Shown piece after piece: positions 22,006 to 33,515 of a stretch of 64,000 bases of DNA (its first letter is position 1; each line of letters starts with the position of its first letter). This DNA is from Pisaster brevispinus (Eukaryota > Echinodermata > Asteroidea > Forcipulatida > Asteriidae). Location of the stretch: positions 3,571,001-3,635,000 of the forward strand of contig JAMKCF010000023.1 in NCBI GenBank assembly GCA_023634235.1. The letters are read 5' to 3'. The notes beneath the pieces were generated by a model that saw nothing but the letters and a program-made list of their open reading frames with translations, was not told where the DNA came from and searched no databases. The position numbers and the translations under genes were made by a program.

Positions 22006-24604
22006 TGTGAGCGCTGAATGCGCATTAGCCAACCGGTCTTTGAAACAGCTCTAGCTACTAAGTACTAGTACCAGCCGTTTAAGACCAGGTACACATGGTC
22101 ATGTGACCACATGTTTACCAAGGACTGCAACAGGGTTTCTTATGATTAAAAAATAGCCAAATATCACATTCTAGAATTTATTTACTTCTTTCTTGTGACA
22201 GGAAAATTTGAAAATGAAATTTAAAAAACTGGGGTTGATTGTCTCTAAATTAAAATGTCTTGTTGTACTCATTAAAATGTACCCTCGGCCTTGGAATAAA
22301 ATTATCAAATGTCACCCTACATGTCATGCATGTATATTACAAAAATAACAATCATTAAACCGATTGTTTTCGGTTTTGTTCCAACATAGACATAGTAAAC
22401 ATTTATGTAGTTAAAAAGTGACTTTGTTTATAATAATAGGCTAACAATAGTACTAGTCGCAAAGATAATAGAAATCTTTAAATGAAGATATCATGTAATG
22501 TTAACAATTGAAAAACTAAACATTGATATCAACACTCAACTAAGAAGAATATTTAAACAGCACTAATTTTAGTCTATGGCCCTCCTTTAAAATGGTTTAA
22601 GGTGTTACTATGGTTACGACTCTTTGGGATTACCACACAATACACATTAACAATAATAAGTCTCTTTTTCTTTTTGTCAAAAACCACCTGTGACTGACTG
22701 TGTGTAACCAAAAATGGGAGATTTGCACGGAATATAACTGAACAGATTAGTGAAGGACAACACGATACACCAACTATACTTTGATCTGATAGCTTTATGT
22801 GAACAAGGTTTTTACTCGAATATCTTCAAAACTAGTAAATAAGATGAAAAACGTCATGTTTGTTTTTAATTTTTAAAGTTTAAACGCCATATAGAAAAAA
22901 TATACTGTAACGGGAATGAACGAGGTCTACCAACGACGTTTTCCTGACCACGAATTTGGAAATAAACGAAAGTGAAGTCCCGATTTGCAGCAATAATACA
23001 AGTAACGTACAAAAGAAACCCAAACTCTGTGACAATATGAACATTAAGAAACATACATTACCTAGATTTCAGACATTTTGATGTAAATAAACGATCTATA
23101 AAATCTCCTCAGCCAAGCAGCCTCCAAATATTTGAATGCCTTTCAGTTTCACTGAATAGTCATTGTTGATTCTACTTGACCCCAAACGCGGCTGAGGTCA
23201 GCCTTATGAATAATCAATGAGATGAGTCACGATATTGATTGGTTGAAGAATTTGTATTAAAATCGTACAGTTGAAGAAAGTTTTGTTTTACTAGTCAACG
23301 AAGAAATTAAATTTCTTCATGGATACAAGCAATTAGAAAACATTAAACTTATCCTAAATTTAGTTTTCCTTTTATTTAACGATAACATTTGTTAGACAAT
23401 AGCCATTTAAACGAACCCCAACTGTACGTTGAAATAAACTTAATCGACATCAACAGGTGCGCATTAAGACTCTGCCGGATGGATTTGAACACACTCTTTG
23501 ATCATTTTTTTTTTAATTTGGGGAAAACAATAATCTTTCATATTTATTTACTCGTGTGTGTTAAGAAAAAGACATTTCAACAACCACAACTTTAACCTTA
23601 ATTTAATTTTGAGATAAACAATATAAATGAATATCACATAATCTATATCGTTGACTGTATGGAGCAATAAAAAGGTAGCTCCATGCTGTATGATGTATGG
23701 TGGGAGGTGACACCACACACGCATTCTCCACCCTTCCCAGCTACTGGTCTTGTTTATTGCATAATGATGGTAAAGGCACAAACATCAATAAAGCAAGGGA
23801 ACAACAAACAAACAAACAAACAAACAAATCATTTGAAAATCTGCCAAATTATCCCAAATAATTGATGATTTCAGTTATTGTATAACAGGGCCGGGAATCA
23901 AGACATGAGTGACGAAGCGACGAAGCAAATTATGAGTGAAGGAGCGACAGAAAATCAGCGGGTGAAAAAATGCCTAAACATTGTCACCAGAAGAGGGCAG
24001 CAGACCAACTTTCAATAATTGCCCTCGTCAATCTCTCGTAAATCACTGAGAAAGCAGCAACAAATTCCTCAGCATGAGAATAAATATATTAAAAGTTGTT
24101 TTAACCCAAACCCTTATACTTTATGTTTTATGAGAAAACATGGGAACACACATGGGAATGCTGGTCTTTTAAAAATGACTCAGTGAAAAATAATAATTCA
24201 AATTTATTTCTATTATTAATTATCTTGTTGCTGAGGTGTATAGGCACTTATCTGGTTAATATATTCAGCAATTGAGATGAATAATTTATTCATTATGTGA
24301 ATTGAATTTTTGTAACATAAGTGGTAGCCCGAACATCTGACGTCACACTCCGAAGCTCATGGTGAATAACGCCAGATACCAGCCAGACCGGATGTTGCCA
24401 GATGTACCTTTGACCTAGCATTCATTTCAGAGGCAGACTTGCAGTAGATTCACACGCAAACGTCCACATTACATAGTGAATAAATCAACACTACATGACG
24501 TACACAACATTATGCACACGTACGCTGCATGCAGACGATCGAAAGTGCAAGCTGACAAACTACATCACTTCGTAACCTCGACCAATCGTAAAACAAATAT
24601 GGAA
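22006..24604. other. No gene recognised
   Basis: AT-rich DNA with a CAAA microsatellite at 23803-23828. Short open frames lack motifs. Confidence 0.5.
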
Positions 24605-24694
24605 AGCTTACGTCACAGTGCGTTTACCCAATGAAATCATTGGGTTGTAAGCTTAAGACCAGTACCTGTCTTTATCCTTGCGGGTAAAGACAGG
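24605..24694. repeat. Two adjacent hairpins
   Basis: TTACCCAATGA and TCATTGGGTTGTAA form the first (about 24623-24650). CCTGTCTTTATCC (24665-24677) and GGGTAAAGACAGG (24682-24694), with a 4-base loop, form the second; its arms differ only by one pair that can wobble. Confidence 0.75.
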
Positions 24695-24727
24695 GGACCA
24701 GTCTACATAATGTGAGACTTTAGAACG

Positions 24728-25100
24728 CTATAGGTGGCAGTAGTTCTGAGCATGCGTCACAAAAGTCCCAATTCACATGTTGACAATTTCTCAACTCACG
24801 CTGAATTTAATACAGAAGAAAACCAAACAGGCTAAAACGTCCGCGTGGACGTTTCGTAAACGAAATAATCAAATGTGCAAATTAATTTCGTATCTGTATA
24901 GCGCCCGCAACAACTTGCCAGTAATGGACAAACAAATTGAAGCCAACAGGCATTATGGTAAACATAACTATTGGGACTTTTGGGACGCTAGGTGGCAGCA
25001 GATTTACCAGGTAAATCCATTGTTCTCGGGAATGTGTGCATGCTCAGACTTATAAAACAATGGAAATTTACCTTGTAAGTCTGCTGCCACCTAGTGTTCC
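24728..25100. repeat. Inverted repeat with three TAGGTGGCAG (CTCF-like) motifs
   Basis: Arms of about 43 bases at 24983-25025 and 25057-25100 (GCTAGGTGGCAGCAGATTTACC versus its inverted partner) surround a roughly 30-base loop. A third related copy in plus orientation begins at 24728, with TAGGTGGCAGTAG followed by CTGAGCATGCG. CACTAGGTGGCAGC fits the published vertebrate CTCF core at nearly every position by my comparison. Function is speculative, and a foldback transposon is a plain alternative. Confidence 0.7.
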
Positions 25101-26540
25101 AAATGTTGTTGTTTTTTTCAGAAAAGGGATACAGGCTCTAAGACCAAACAGAAGTGTCCACATCAGACACTAAAGGGTTTTAATAGTACATTCAGACACT
25201 TCATCCCTACTTAAATTTTAATCACATCTCGCTGGAACAAAAAGACAAGCGTTTTAATTTGAGATTATTTTTTTAATGCACCAAAAAGGCAGTGATATGA
25301 CTGTAGCCGTGGTTTTCTTTGAAAAATGCTGTTTTAAAACTTATCCTGACCATATTTGGTTAAGATTGAAAGTTCCTGAGTGCCGCCGCATTAGCCCGAG
25401 TGCAAAGCCGACTACAACTGAATTTTAACTAAAACCCTCGAACGAGCTGGCATTAGTATTTTCTTGAGGTAAAACGAGTTTTTCTCGGTTTTTTCTTTAT
25501 CTAAGTGTGTTGTTTACATTTCCAGGTGATACCTGGGTAAATTTAAGCTATTTTTAATTAATTAACTTTTATAATTTGGTTCATTTACCATTGACAACTG
25601 ACAGACCAATTTTGTACATAAAGGATGCTGGCAGAGTTTTGTCCTGCCCCTTCTAACCAAATTACTGTCCCATGTTGATTGACACCCGTCTTAGACATTT
25701 TGGAATGGTCCAGCTTAGGATGTCATGGCATATGAGCTGACCAGTGGGTACGATGTGGTTCAGACAACGGGCAAATTAAAATATGTCTGTGTGTGCTGAC
25801 AAGTGTGCCTCTTTTGAAGGTTTCAAAGAATGAAGAGAAAGCAGCTCGGATGTATCACTGTTTGGCTATAAAAAAAGACAGCCGTTTTCTTCTAATGTCT
25901 ACGTCTTGTTCTAGATACTATATTTAGCAGACATTATTGAGTATCGCGACGGACTGATATTAAATTAATAAGTCTAAATATAAAACATAGAATTGGGTTG
26001 GTATATTTCTTGCACATTATACATGAATGTAGAATATTGTAGCATCTTAGGACCTTGCCACACGGGGGCAACTTGGAGGCAATCAACTGCAGTGCATTCT
26101 ACAGGACCACTTTGGTAGCACATGAGGAATTAATCACCGGTGTCTTACGATCTCCAAGAAAAACATGAGAACATTAAAATGTGAAAGGTTTTTCTTCCTG
26201 GAGATTGCCTGGAGCTGGTTGCCTGTAAATTGCCTCGTGTGACATGAACTGTACACGACAGTTACCGCTGTGACAACTTAAAACAACAACAACACACACA
26301 CACACACCCTCACACACGCAACGGTTTGTAAATGGTGTAAACCGAGAACATCCCATTGGTTTTGTACACGAAAGAAACCGAGGACTGTCCCCGATAGGTC
26401 ATTTTCCCGGATCCCTATTGTTTAAGTCCTCGGTTTGAATGCGTAGACATTTAAACAAAAAATAATAATAATATTATCATTGGTGATATCTAAACAGAAA
26501 GTTTGTCATCAAAAGTCTTTATCTTGATATAATAACGTTT
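25101..26540. other. No gene recognised
   Basis: Includes a CA-rich microsatellite at 26285-26317. No supported exon. Confidence 0.5.
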
Positions 26541-26765
26541 ACACTAACTAATTTTTGCATTTATACCATAGGTCCTTTTGGTTGGTAAGCAGTTTGCAAC
26601 AGCTAATTCTAACGTTTCCACTACCTAATATAGTATGAATACATGAACTAGTTAGTGAAAACGTTATGTCCTTTTGGTTGGTAGCAGTTTGCAACAGCTA
26701 ATTCTAACGTTTCCACTACCTAATTTTTGCATTTAAACCATAGGTCATTTTGGTTGGTAAGCAGC
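26541..26765. repeat. Local tandem duplication
   Basis: Blocks AATTTTTGCATTTA(T/A)ACCATAGGTC, TTTTGGTTGGTA(A)GCAG and GTTTGCAACAGCTAATTCTA with ACGTTTCCACTACCTAAT each occur two or three times, giving an imperfect duplication with a unit of a little over 100 bases. Confidence 0.75.
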
Positions 26766-27464
26766 GTACTCTATTTTCTCTTCTTGATAATGTGGTAGAC
26801 CTACTATATTTATAAGTAAGATCAATCCATCTAAATTAATTAGGGGTGATTGTTGCATTAGTGATAAAGGAACAATATTATTGCATCGATGTATTAAAAA
26901 GGCAACTTGGGTCTAATCACAACAATGAATTATTAAATTACTTTATTAAATTAAACATTAATACTATTTGTAATCCGTCCCGATACTTAATAGGTGTCTT
27001 ATGAATTATTGTCACACGACAAAAATAAAGATACAGAAATCAACTAATATTGGAAGGTTCACTAACCTTTAAATAAAAGTCGTTTGACAATTTCAACAAC
27101 GACCAACGATAAAGCATTGGATTGAAACAGTAACATCAGATTTATGTTAGGTTTACGAAAATGCCATGATGAATCATGACAAGAGCAAATGCTGTCCGCC
27201 CACATTCTGCTATTTATTTATTTATTTTTATGTATTATTATCTCCCAAAATCCACAATTTCGGACTAGATATTTGATAATTGCCCCTTGGGAAGAAGTGT
27301 ACCCTTGAGTGTCAATAATGTATAGCGCGTATCACAACTTCTTGGAAAATGTAACTTTAATATTTCGACTGATGTTTCGTTAGCTTAAGTACTTTAGTAA
27401 CTTAAGATGATTGATCTTATAAGTAAATGCTTTGTCACATTGAGTTTCCAATACTGTATCTATA

Positions 27465-27872
27465 TTAAAAGGAAAGATAAACCTTTGGTTTTTTTGGAAC
27501 GTTTCGATTGTTTTAATCCTAAACAAATGTAGATATTATGTATGCAATAAAACAAGCCTGTGAACATTTTAAAAAAAATTCATTCAAAAAGATGGATGCG
27601 TTTTTGAGATATCGCTGGAAATCTGGAGCGGTTATGTTGGGGCAGGAGGAATAATCCGAAGTTGGAATACACAATTTGTGAAACGTATCTGACAGTAACG
27701 TTTCTCAGATTCAACTTTTTGGGGGATAAAAACTGATATCTTTTTCCATAACCACATTAGAAGTGAAATGATTCTAAAAAATTAATGCTCTACAAACGAC
27801 AGCTGCTTTTCTACCGACTAAGTTTGTATTGCCATTAATATTAAGACTGATACCAAACGTCCTTCCCTTTAA
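27465..27872 (-). mobile_element. TTAA-bounded short DNA element, copy 4 (minus)
   Basis: TTAA at 27465-27468 and 27869-27872. Read on the minus strand it has the family blocks, for example ACGTTTGGTATCA near the start, the GAATCTGAGAAACGTT foldback and CCAAAGGTTTATCTTTCC at the end. Confidence 0.88.
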
Positions 27873-28067
27873 AAATCGGGGGAAAAGCGAGCTGCTTAGA
27901 ATGTTCTTTGTTAACTTTCGGAAGCTAAACACGGCGAACCCCTCCACTTTTAATAAGGTAGGTAACGGAAGATTTGCAACTCAGCAATAGTCTAAAAGGC
28001 AAGAACAACATCATACACGATGACATTATGTCAAGAATCTATTACACATATTATTTGCACCATGTTG

Positions 28068-28407
28068 CAGTGGCTTAGCCGGGGGAGGGGCTGGGGCATG
28101 TGCCCCCACAAATTTCCAGTGTCCCCACGACAAAAAATCGCGATAGTGCTCACAAAAATAAATGGAAAAGAGGAAAATGCGTGTTTGTATAGTCTAATGA
28201 AGTGAACGATCGCGATCGGGATCACTACCGCGGCCAAAATGCCAAGCACACATAAGAGGGTGGTGGCCCCCTGCAGCGCCCCCTTCCAAAATAAAAGTAT
28301 GACCCCCACCACTGACAAACCCATTTCCCCTGCCCTCACCCCTCCCCACTTAAAAGCAATGCCCCCCTGTGCCCCCACCGAAAAAAAAAGTCCTGGTTAT
28401 GCCGCTG
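28068..28407. mobile_element. hAT-like non-autonomous element with perfect 8-bp target duplication
   Basis: CCATGTTG occurs at 28060-28067 and 28408-28415. The ends are CAGTGGCTTAGCCGGGG and the reverse complement of CAGCGGCATAACCAGGA, close to CAGTGGCGTAGCCAGG-type hAT termini known from animals. The interior is G/C-rich, with several GCCCCC runs. Open frames across it are not genes. Confidence 0.92.
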
Positions 28408-28415
28408 CCATGTTG

Positions 28416-30330
28416 TCCAGGCACAGGTGTTCTACAGTCAGTAATATCATCTCATTCAAAATGACCGCAGAGCCAATGCTGCATTCTGTACGAATGTAAT
28501 TTAGTCTGGTTTCGTAGATACCTGCGTTTGTCATTGTTCTGAAAAGCCCTGTATTAATTAGCCTAAAGTGACGCACATAGCTCGGCAATGGCTTAACTTT
28601 AGGGGGGGGGGGTTGGCAAAGAAGCAAGGACTCCGGGCACAAACAAGCTACAAACATCACAACCTCGGTAAAATATTGAAACAAGCCTTGAGCTCAAGAC
28701 TATGGCGCACTAATGAGCGAAGATTAAAATAATGGTTTCATCAACAACCACAAATTCCAAAAACTGAACCTCTAACAAACCAATAATGTAGACTAATTTG
28801 CAAAGGTCACAAGGCAGATCATTATATTAAAATACGTTAAACCGGGTTTTTGAATGTTTCACAAACCAAGGATTCTTTTTCGCCATAAAAGACCGGGTTG
28901 TTGTTCAGCTTACATCACAATTCCGAACGCTGGTCAAAACGAAGACGCTGTAAACTTCGCATATCTCATTCAGTCCGAGCAGACGACATTCGCAGCCAAG
29001 TTCCCGCGTTTTTCTCCATGCACGAGACACATTGACTGAAACTTGACCAAAATCTTGTATACGGTGTGCATACAATTTGCATCACATTGAATCAGGTAAG
29101 ACGACCACATTTTGCCAGAAAACTGTATGTAAATATTTAATCGAAAATCTTTCTCTCGTTAACCGTGCGATAAAACATTTGGGGCAAAATGTCACAAGGG
29201 TTTGAATTTTGTTTACTCAAAAGACATAATTCTCAGTCAAAATGGAAGGCTATAGTTTGTGTATTTCAGCTGTCCAATGATAGTTACTACGGTCCAAACA
29301 CGTGGTAGAAGGGAAAGTAAATAAGATATATCACTGTAGATTCTCCAGTATTCAGAACATACGTACAAACAACGGTTTTAGAGTTGTCACTGTTTTTTGT
29401 CCACGTCCATCCCGCTCATTTCAGTTGCGGTATATCTGACAAAAAAAAAAAAATTTCTGAAGGGTTTGTAGTCAGGTAGGAACTTTATATTAGTGAGCTT
29501 TCAGAATGAATTTTAATTAATTACTGCAATAGCTATAAATCATTTGTCTTAAACACCCTGAATACTTTGTCTTAATACAATAGGCAATGCACACTAACTT
29601 GTTGGTATTGGAGTATATTACGAACCACTGATGAATATGGACGTTCGTTTAATTCAATTTAAAATAGTGAAACCTAACCTCCGTACAAGATTTCAAAATG
29701 GAATCATTGCACACTTCTGATTTATGTGAAGTTATATACAGGGAAAGCAAACTTTCGTTTGTAAATTGATTGATTAAAACAATCAGTGCCCTTTTATCTG
29801 TCAATCATAGGAAAGCTAACCCAGACTGTTGGAGTTTAACACCCAAATCAGAAATTGTCTCAAGAATGCTGACAAACTAATGCGAGACTAATCTCGATTA
29901 TTTTTCTCCCGTGAACACAAATTATTAATCCCTTATACCCATTATTGATAACTTCATGCTATAGTTTTTCAAGATCAAAGCAAAATTGTGAATAACAAAC
30001 TGGAAACGTGTGTAACTGAATGACATACAGGTATTGTTGACATCTTGGTACAGCCTACGCTAGACGTAGCATGCCTGCAGCCAACTTGTGGGAAAAACGG
30101 GTGCGATTTAGCACGGTCAAAGTGATTTAGTTGTAACTGTAGGCCTAGCGCCGGAGTGATAGAATGACTATATTTTGTAGAAAAATTCTACTTGGGGTTA
30201 AAATGTTTTAAATAATTCGAAATAAATTAAAGTTATGTATGATGGATATTTTCGGTAAAATGCCACGTTAAAATAACTCTTATTAGCTTTTGTTACACCA
30301 GTATACCTGTTTATGTTTATAGTGCTGTCA
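28416..30330. other. No gene recognised
   Basis: AT-rich DNA; no exon with support. A G run of 10 lies near 28602. Confidence 0.5.
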
Positions 30331-30375
30331 TTTAGCCTTCGAGAATGACTCTGGTAGGGTCGAAACGTCAGGCCA
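30331..30375 (+). ncRNA. Degenerate hammerhead-like fragment, possibly of a retroelement
   Basis: GACTC-TGGTA-GGGTC forms a 5-bp stem-loop (347-361 of the 30-kb block) directly followed by GAAAC, as stem II and the GAAA core of a hammerhead ribozyme. The upstream CTGANGA core is not intact (CTTCGAGAAT instead). GTCGAAACGTCAGG-type sequence is common at Penelope-like and other retroelement ends, so this may be a decayed retroelement end and inactive. Confidence 0.3.
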
Positions 30376-30619
30376 CTAACTTTTTTTTTTTACGTTGAAA
30401 TAAAGGACAACTCTATACGTGAAGTCGACAGTTAAATGGGTTTGCATACGTCGTGAGGTAATTCGTTGCTCAACACATACTGTATACCGTGTCAGGTACA
30501 AACGGTTCTCAAATAATATTCTAATAATTTTTTCGAACATCATAGCTTTCAAATTCACGAAGATACAGCGAATAGAAAATGGTCATTTTTCAACTTTAAA
30601 AACCTTGTAATTTGACACC

Positions 30620-30633
30620 TGATGACGTCATCA
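30620..30633. promoter_or_regulatory. Perfect palindrome containing a CRE core
   Basis: TGATGACGTCATCA is a 14-base perfect palindrome centred on TGACGTCA, a consensus site for CREB/ATF-type bZIP proteins. No nearby gene was identified. Confidence 0.45.
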
Positions 30634-30787
30634 TGCCGTCCTCATATGGCCGTTCAATTGTCTGATGAGTTACAAGGTTCACTTCAGTTTCAATCTTGAG
30701 TTATGCTGTAGAGAAGAGTTCCGTGGAAGAAGAAGAAGAAGAAGATGGAGAAGAAAAAAGAAGAAGAAAAAACAGAACAAAAACAAG

Positions 30788-30818
30788 AGGTGTTCGTGCA
30801 CGTATTGCACGAACACCT
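30788..30818. repeat. Perfect 13-bp hairpin
   Basis: AGGTGTTCGTGCA, the loop CGTAT, then TGCACGAACACCT: a perfect 13-base stem with a 5-base loop. It lies just 3' of a GAA-rich tract (30727-30790). Confidence 0.85.
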
Positions 30819-31685
30819 AAAAAAGCAATGGATATTCAGCCAATGGATGTTAAACCCAAAAGGCTTTTATAGTACTCATTAACCATTTTAAATATACATG
30901 TTCTCGTTTTTTTTTTAAAACATAGTCCTAACATTCGTGTAGGGTACACATTTTATCTTTCTAGCCAAACATGAAAATTTGGCAGGAATTATCACCGAGA
31001 GTTTACCTCGTTGCGAGGCCCAGCCTGGTCACGTAACACTTTTCGTGTGAACTTGGACTTTTCTGGCGGGCGAATAGCCCCAGGGGAACACTACATTTGG
31101 ACTAAATCCGCTCAGAACGCGGGAAACCAATATGTGGCCGTTTATCGGTGAGCAAACATAGTTCATTGATTTTCATGTAAATAATGGAGTGAGTTCAACG
31201 GATCCTCGCTTCTCTTTTTTTCTATCAATTTGTTCAGGCAAGATAGAGAATAAGTATTCGAGAGGTTCCATTGGTTTAAAATGTGTGTAATGTTTAGGGT
31301 GGATTTGTGTAAATTGCATGCACGAAGTATAAAAACGCACAGGGATTTCATCAGAGGTAAAAAAAAAAAAAAACTAAAACAGTCACTTTTATTTTCATAA
31401 TTTATGGAAATATTTCTATGTTGTACAGACAGAAACATATTGTGTATCCTTAAAAAAAACATTGTAAAAACAATTAAGGCAGTCCCAACCATTTATTAAA
31501 TGCTAGATTTCGTTTCCCAGCAACGGTGAAACTTCTTATGCACGTAACATTACACAGAGTAAATTCGTAATGTAATAAAAATAAAGGACATGTCGCTTCT
31601 AATTTAAGGTGCAATTGTTTTATGCTCGGTAATGCATAATTGTGCAAAGCGTAATTACAATGACGAGTGGGGCGTTATTAAATAT
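30819..31685. other. No gene recognised
   Basis: AT-rich; nothing supported. Confidence 0.5.
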
Positions 31686-32195
31686 ATCATTAAGCTACTC
31701 GAGTGATTAATTACAGGTTCTAACTTATATCAAATAAGTCATTGTTCTTTGCCAAATATCACCTTTTTTTTAAAGGAACAGTACAAAATTGTTTTCATTA
31801 AACAAACAATAACTAAAAACCCGCAAATCAACTGTAAAATTATACATGTGTGAAGTGGCTGGCTTATACATAAAAAACAACTTTAAAACGTCTGTCTGTT
31901 TTCGTTAAAGTTAAAATAATACCCCTTCCCCACTTCCATCTATCATTAGGCTACTCAAGGGATTAAAACACGTTCTAACATCTATCAAATAAGTAATTGT
32001 TCTTTGCAAAATGTCACTTTAAACAAAAGGGAACAGTACACAGTTGTTTTTATTAAACAAACATTAACTAAAAAACCGCAAATCAATTGTAAAATTATAC
32101 CTGTGCAAAGTGGCCATCTTAAAAAAATATTTTTATTTTTTTTAAATTTAAGTGTGTCTCATTTCTTTAAGGTAATAATAACCTTTTCCCCAATT
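31686..32195. repeat. 256-bp tandem duplication, diverged
   Basis: ATCATTA(A/G)GCTACTC at 31687 and 31943, then AAATAAGT, ATTGTTCTTTGC, GGAACAGTACA, ATTAAACAAACA and CCGCAAATCAA in the same order in both copies. The offset is about 256. Confidence 0.85.
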
Positions 32196-32242
32196 AAATC
32201 TCAATATTCATTACCACACATAAATAGCAACCATTAGCTTAA

Positions 32243-32278
32243 AAACATCGATAGTCCCAATTGAAACTATCGATGTTT
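32243..32278. repeat. Perfect 12-bp hairpin
   Basis: AAACATCGATAG (32243-32254) and CTATCGATGTTT (32267-32278) with a 12-base loop. Further imperfect pairing outward (TTAGCTT with AAGCTAA) suggests a foldback element end or an RNA hairpin. Confidence 0.8.
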
Positions 32279-33409
32279 GGAAGCTAAACGGTGGCCTCCA
32301 TCTTGAATCTCTGTTCTGTAACATCGTCAAACCACCGGAATATCAATTTCATTATGGGTTACAGTCATACAACGCTAGATTGATTGACCTAAAAGAGTTC
32401 CTGAAATCGCGAGGATATTCATTATTTACTCTTCGATAAATTCATCTTTTATAGTTTTGACACACATGTTTTTTTCCCCTGTTCTGCAAGGTTGCATCTG
32501 ATGCCATAAAGCTTTGAAGCAATTTTCTAGGTCTAGTTTTTAATTTTGAAAATACATCACCGAGTCCTGTCGGATTGTACCTCGAGCGATGCCGATAACA
32601 ACGGCATTAAACAGGTACTTGAGCGAATTTATTTTTAACGGGAATGCTATTTAAACGTGTTTATATTGTGTTTGTTTATCATTCAAATGTAATTTAGATA
32701 ATTGTACACTTCTGTTTTTTTCGTAATTATCGATTCTAAAATTAGGCCCAAACCTTAAGGTTTTCAAAAAACTTGAAACACTTCTGCCGTTGACGGCGTG
32801 CGTCAAAATGACATAACTTTGACGTCATGAGTGGGAGTTTGCTTTGCTATACCTCCACGCTGCAACAAAGCGGCTAGAGCTTACACATGTGACGTAATAG
32901 TTCCTTTCGCGCATCTTTCTGAAAAGCACCGAAAAAGGGTATTCAAAACGATTTTTTTGTACACTATTAAAGTTTGTTTAATCTCATGTAAACTCAATTT
33001 CCCGATTGACTGAAAACATTTTAAATGAATTTCAGCAGAGATCACTTGTTGCCGTTGCCGTTCAAGTAGGTATTTAAAGATTGCCTGTTTGCCAGAGTGT
33101 CAAACAAGTTGCAATTTGAAACTGTACTTGCACTTATAATAAAAGTATAGTACAATATAGTATCAATAATATCATAATTTCAGGTCTGTATAGGATTCAT
33201 CTGTTAAGATGAAATGAAATACAGTATAGAATTGGAAGGCAGATGTTTTTGGATGAATGACATATTCGGATGCTTTTAAATGAAAGAGTGTGGGTTAAAT
33301 GTTGAGCGAACTCATTCACTTGATGTTTGCTATTTTGGCATTAGCTTGGACATTGATACTCCATATATGTCCGTCTGATAGCCTGTCCATAAGATTGTCT
33401 ACACTCTAC
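32279..33409. other. No gene recognised
   Basis: No supported exon or repeat. Confidence 0.5.
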
Positions 33410-33515
33410 TTTAAATGCAAAGTATACATTTGGCTTTGGGAACCGTTCGATTGTTGTAATACTATACAAATGAAGAAATATACAGTAAAACTAACCTGTG
33501 AAAAATTCAAAAAGA
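33410..33515 (-). mobile_element. TTAA-bounded element, truncated copy (minus)
   Basis: TTTAAATGCAAAGTATACATTTGG followed by GGAACCGTTCGATTGTTG and TAAAACTAACCTGTGAAAA matches only the 3' quarter of the family, inverted. Confidence 0.7.
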
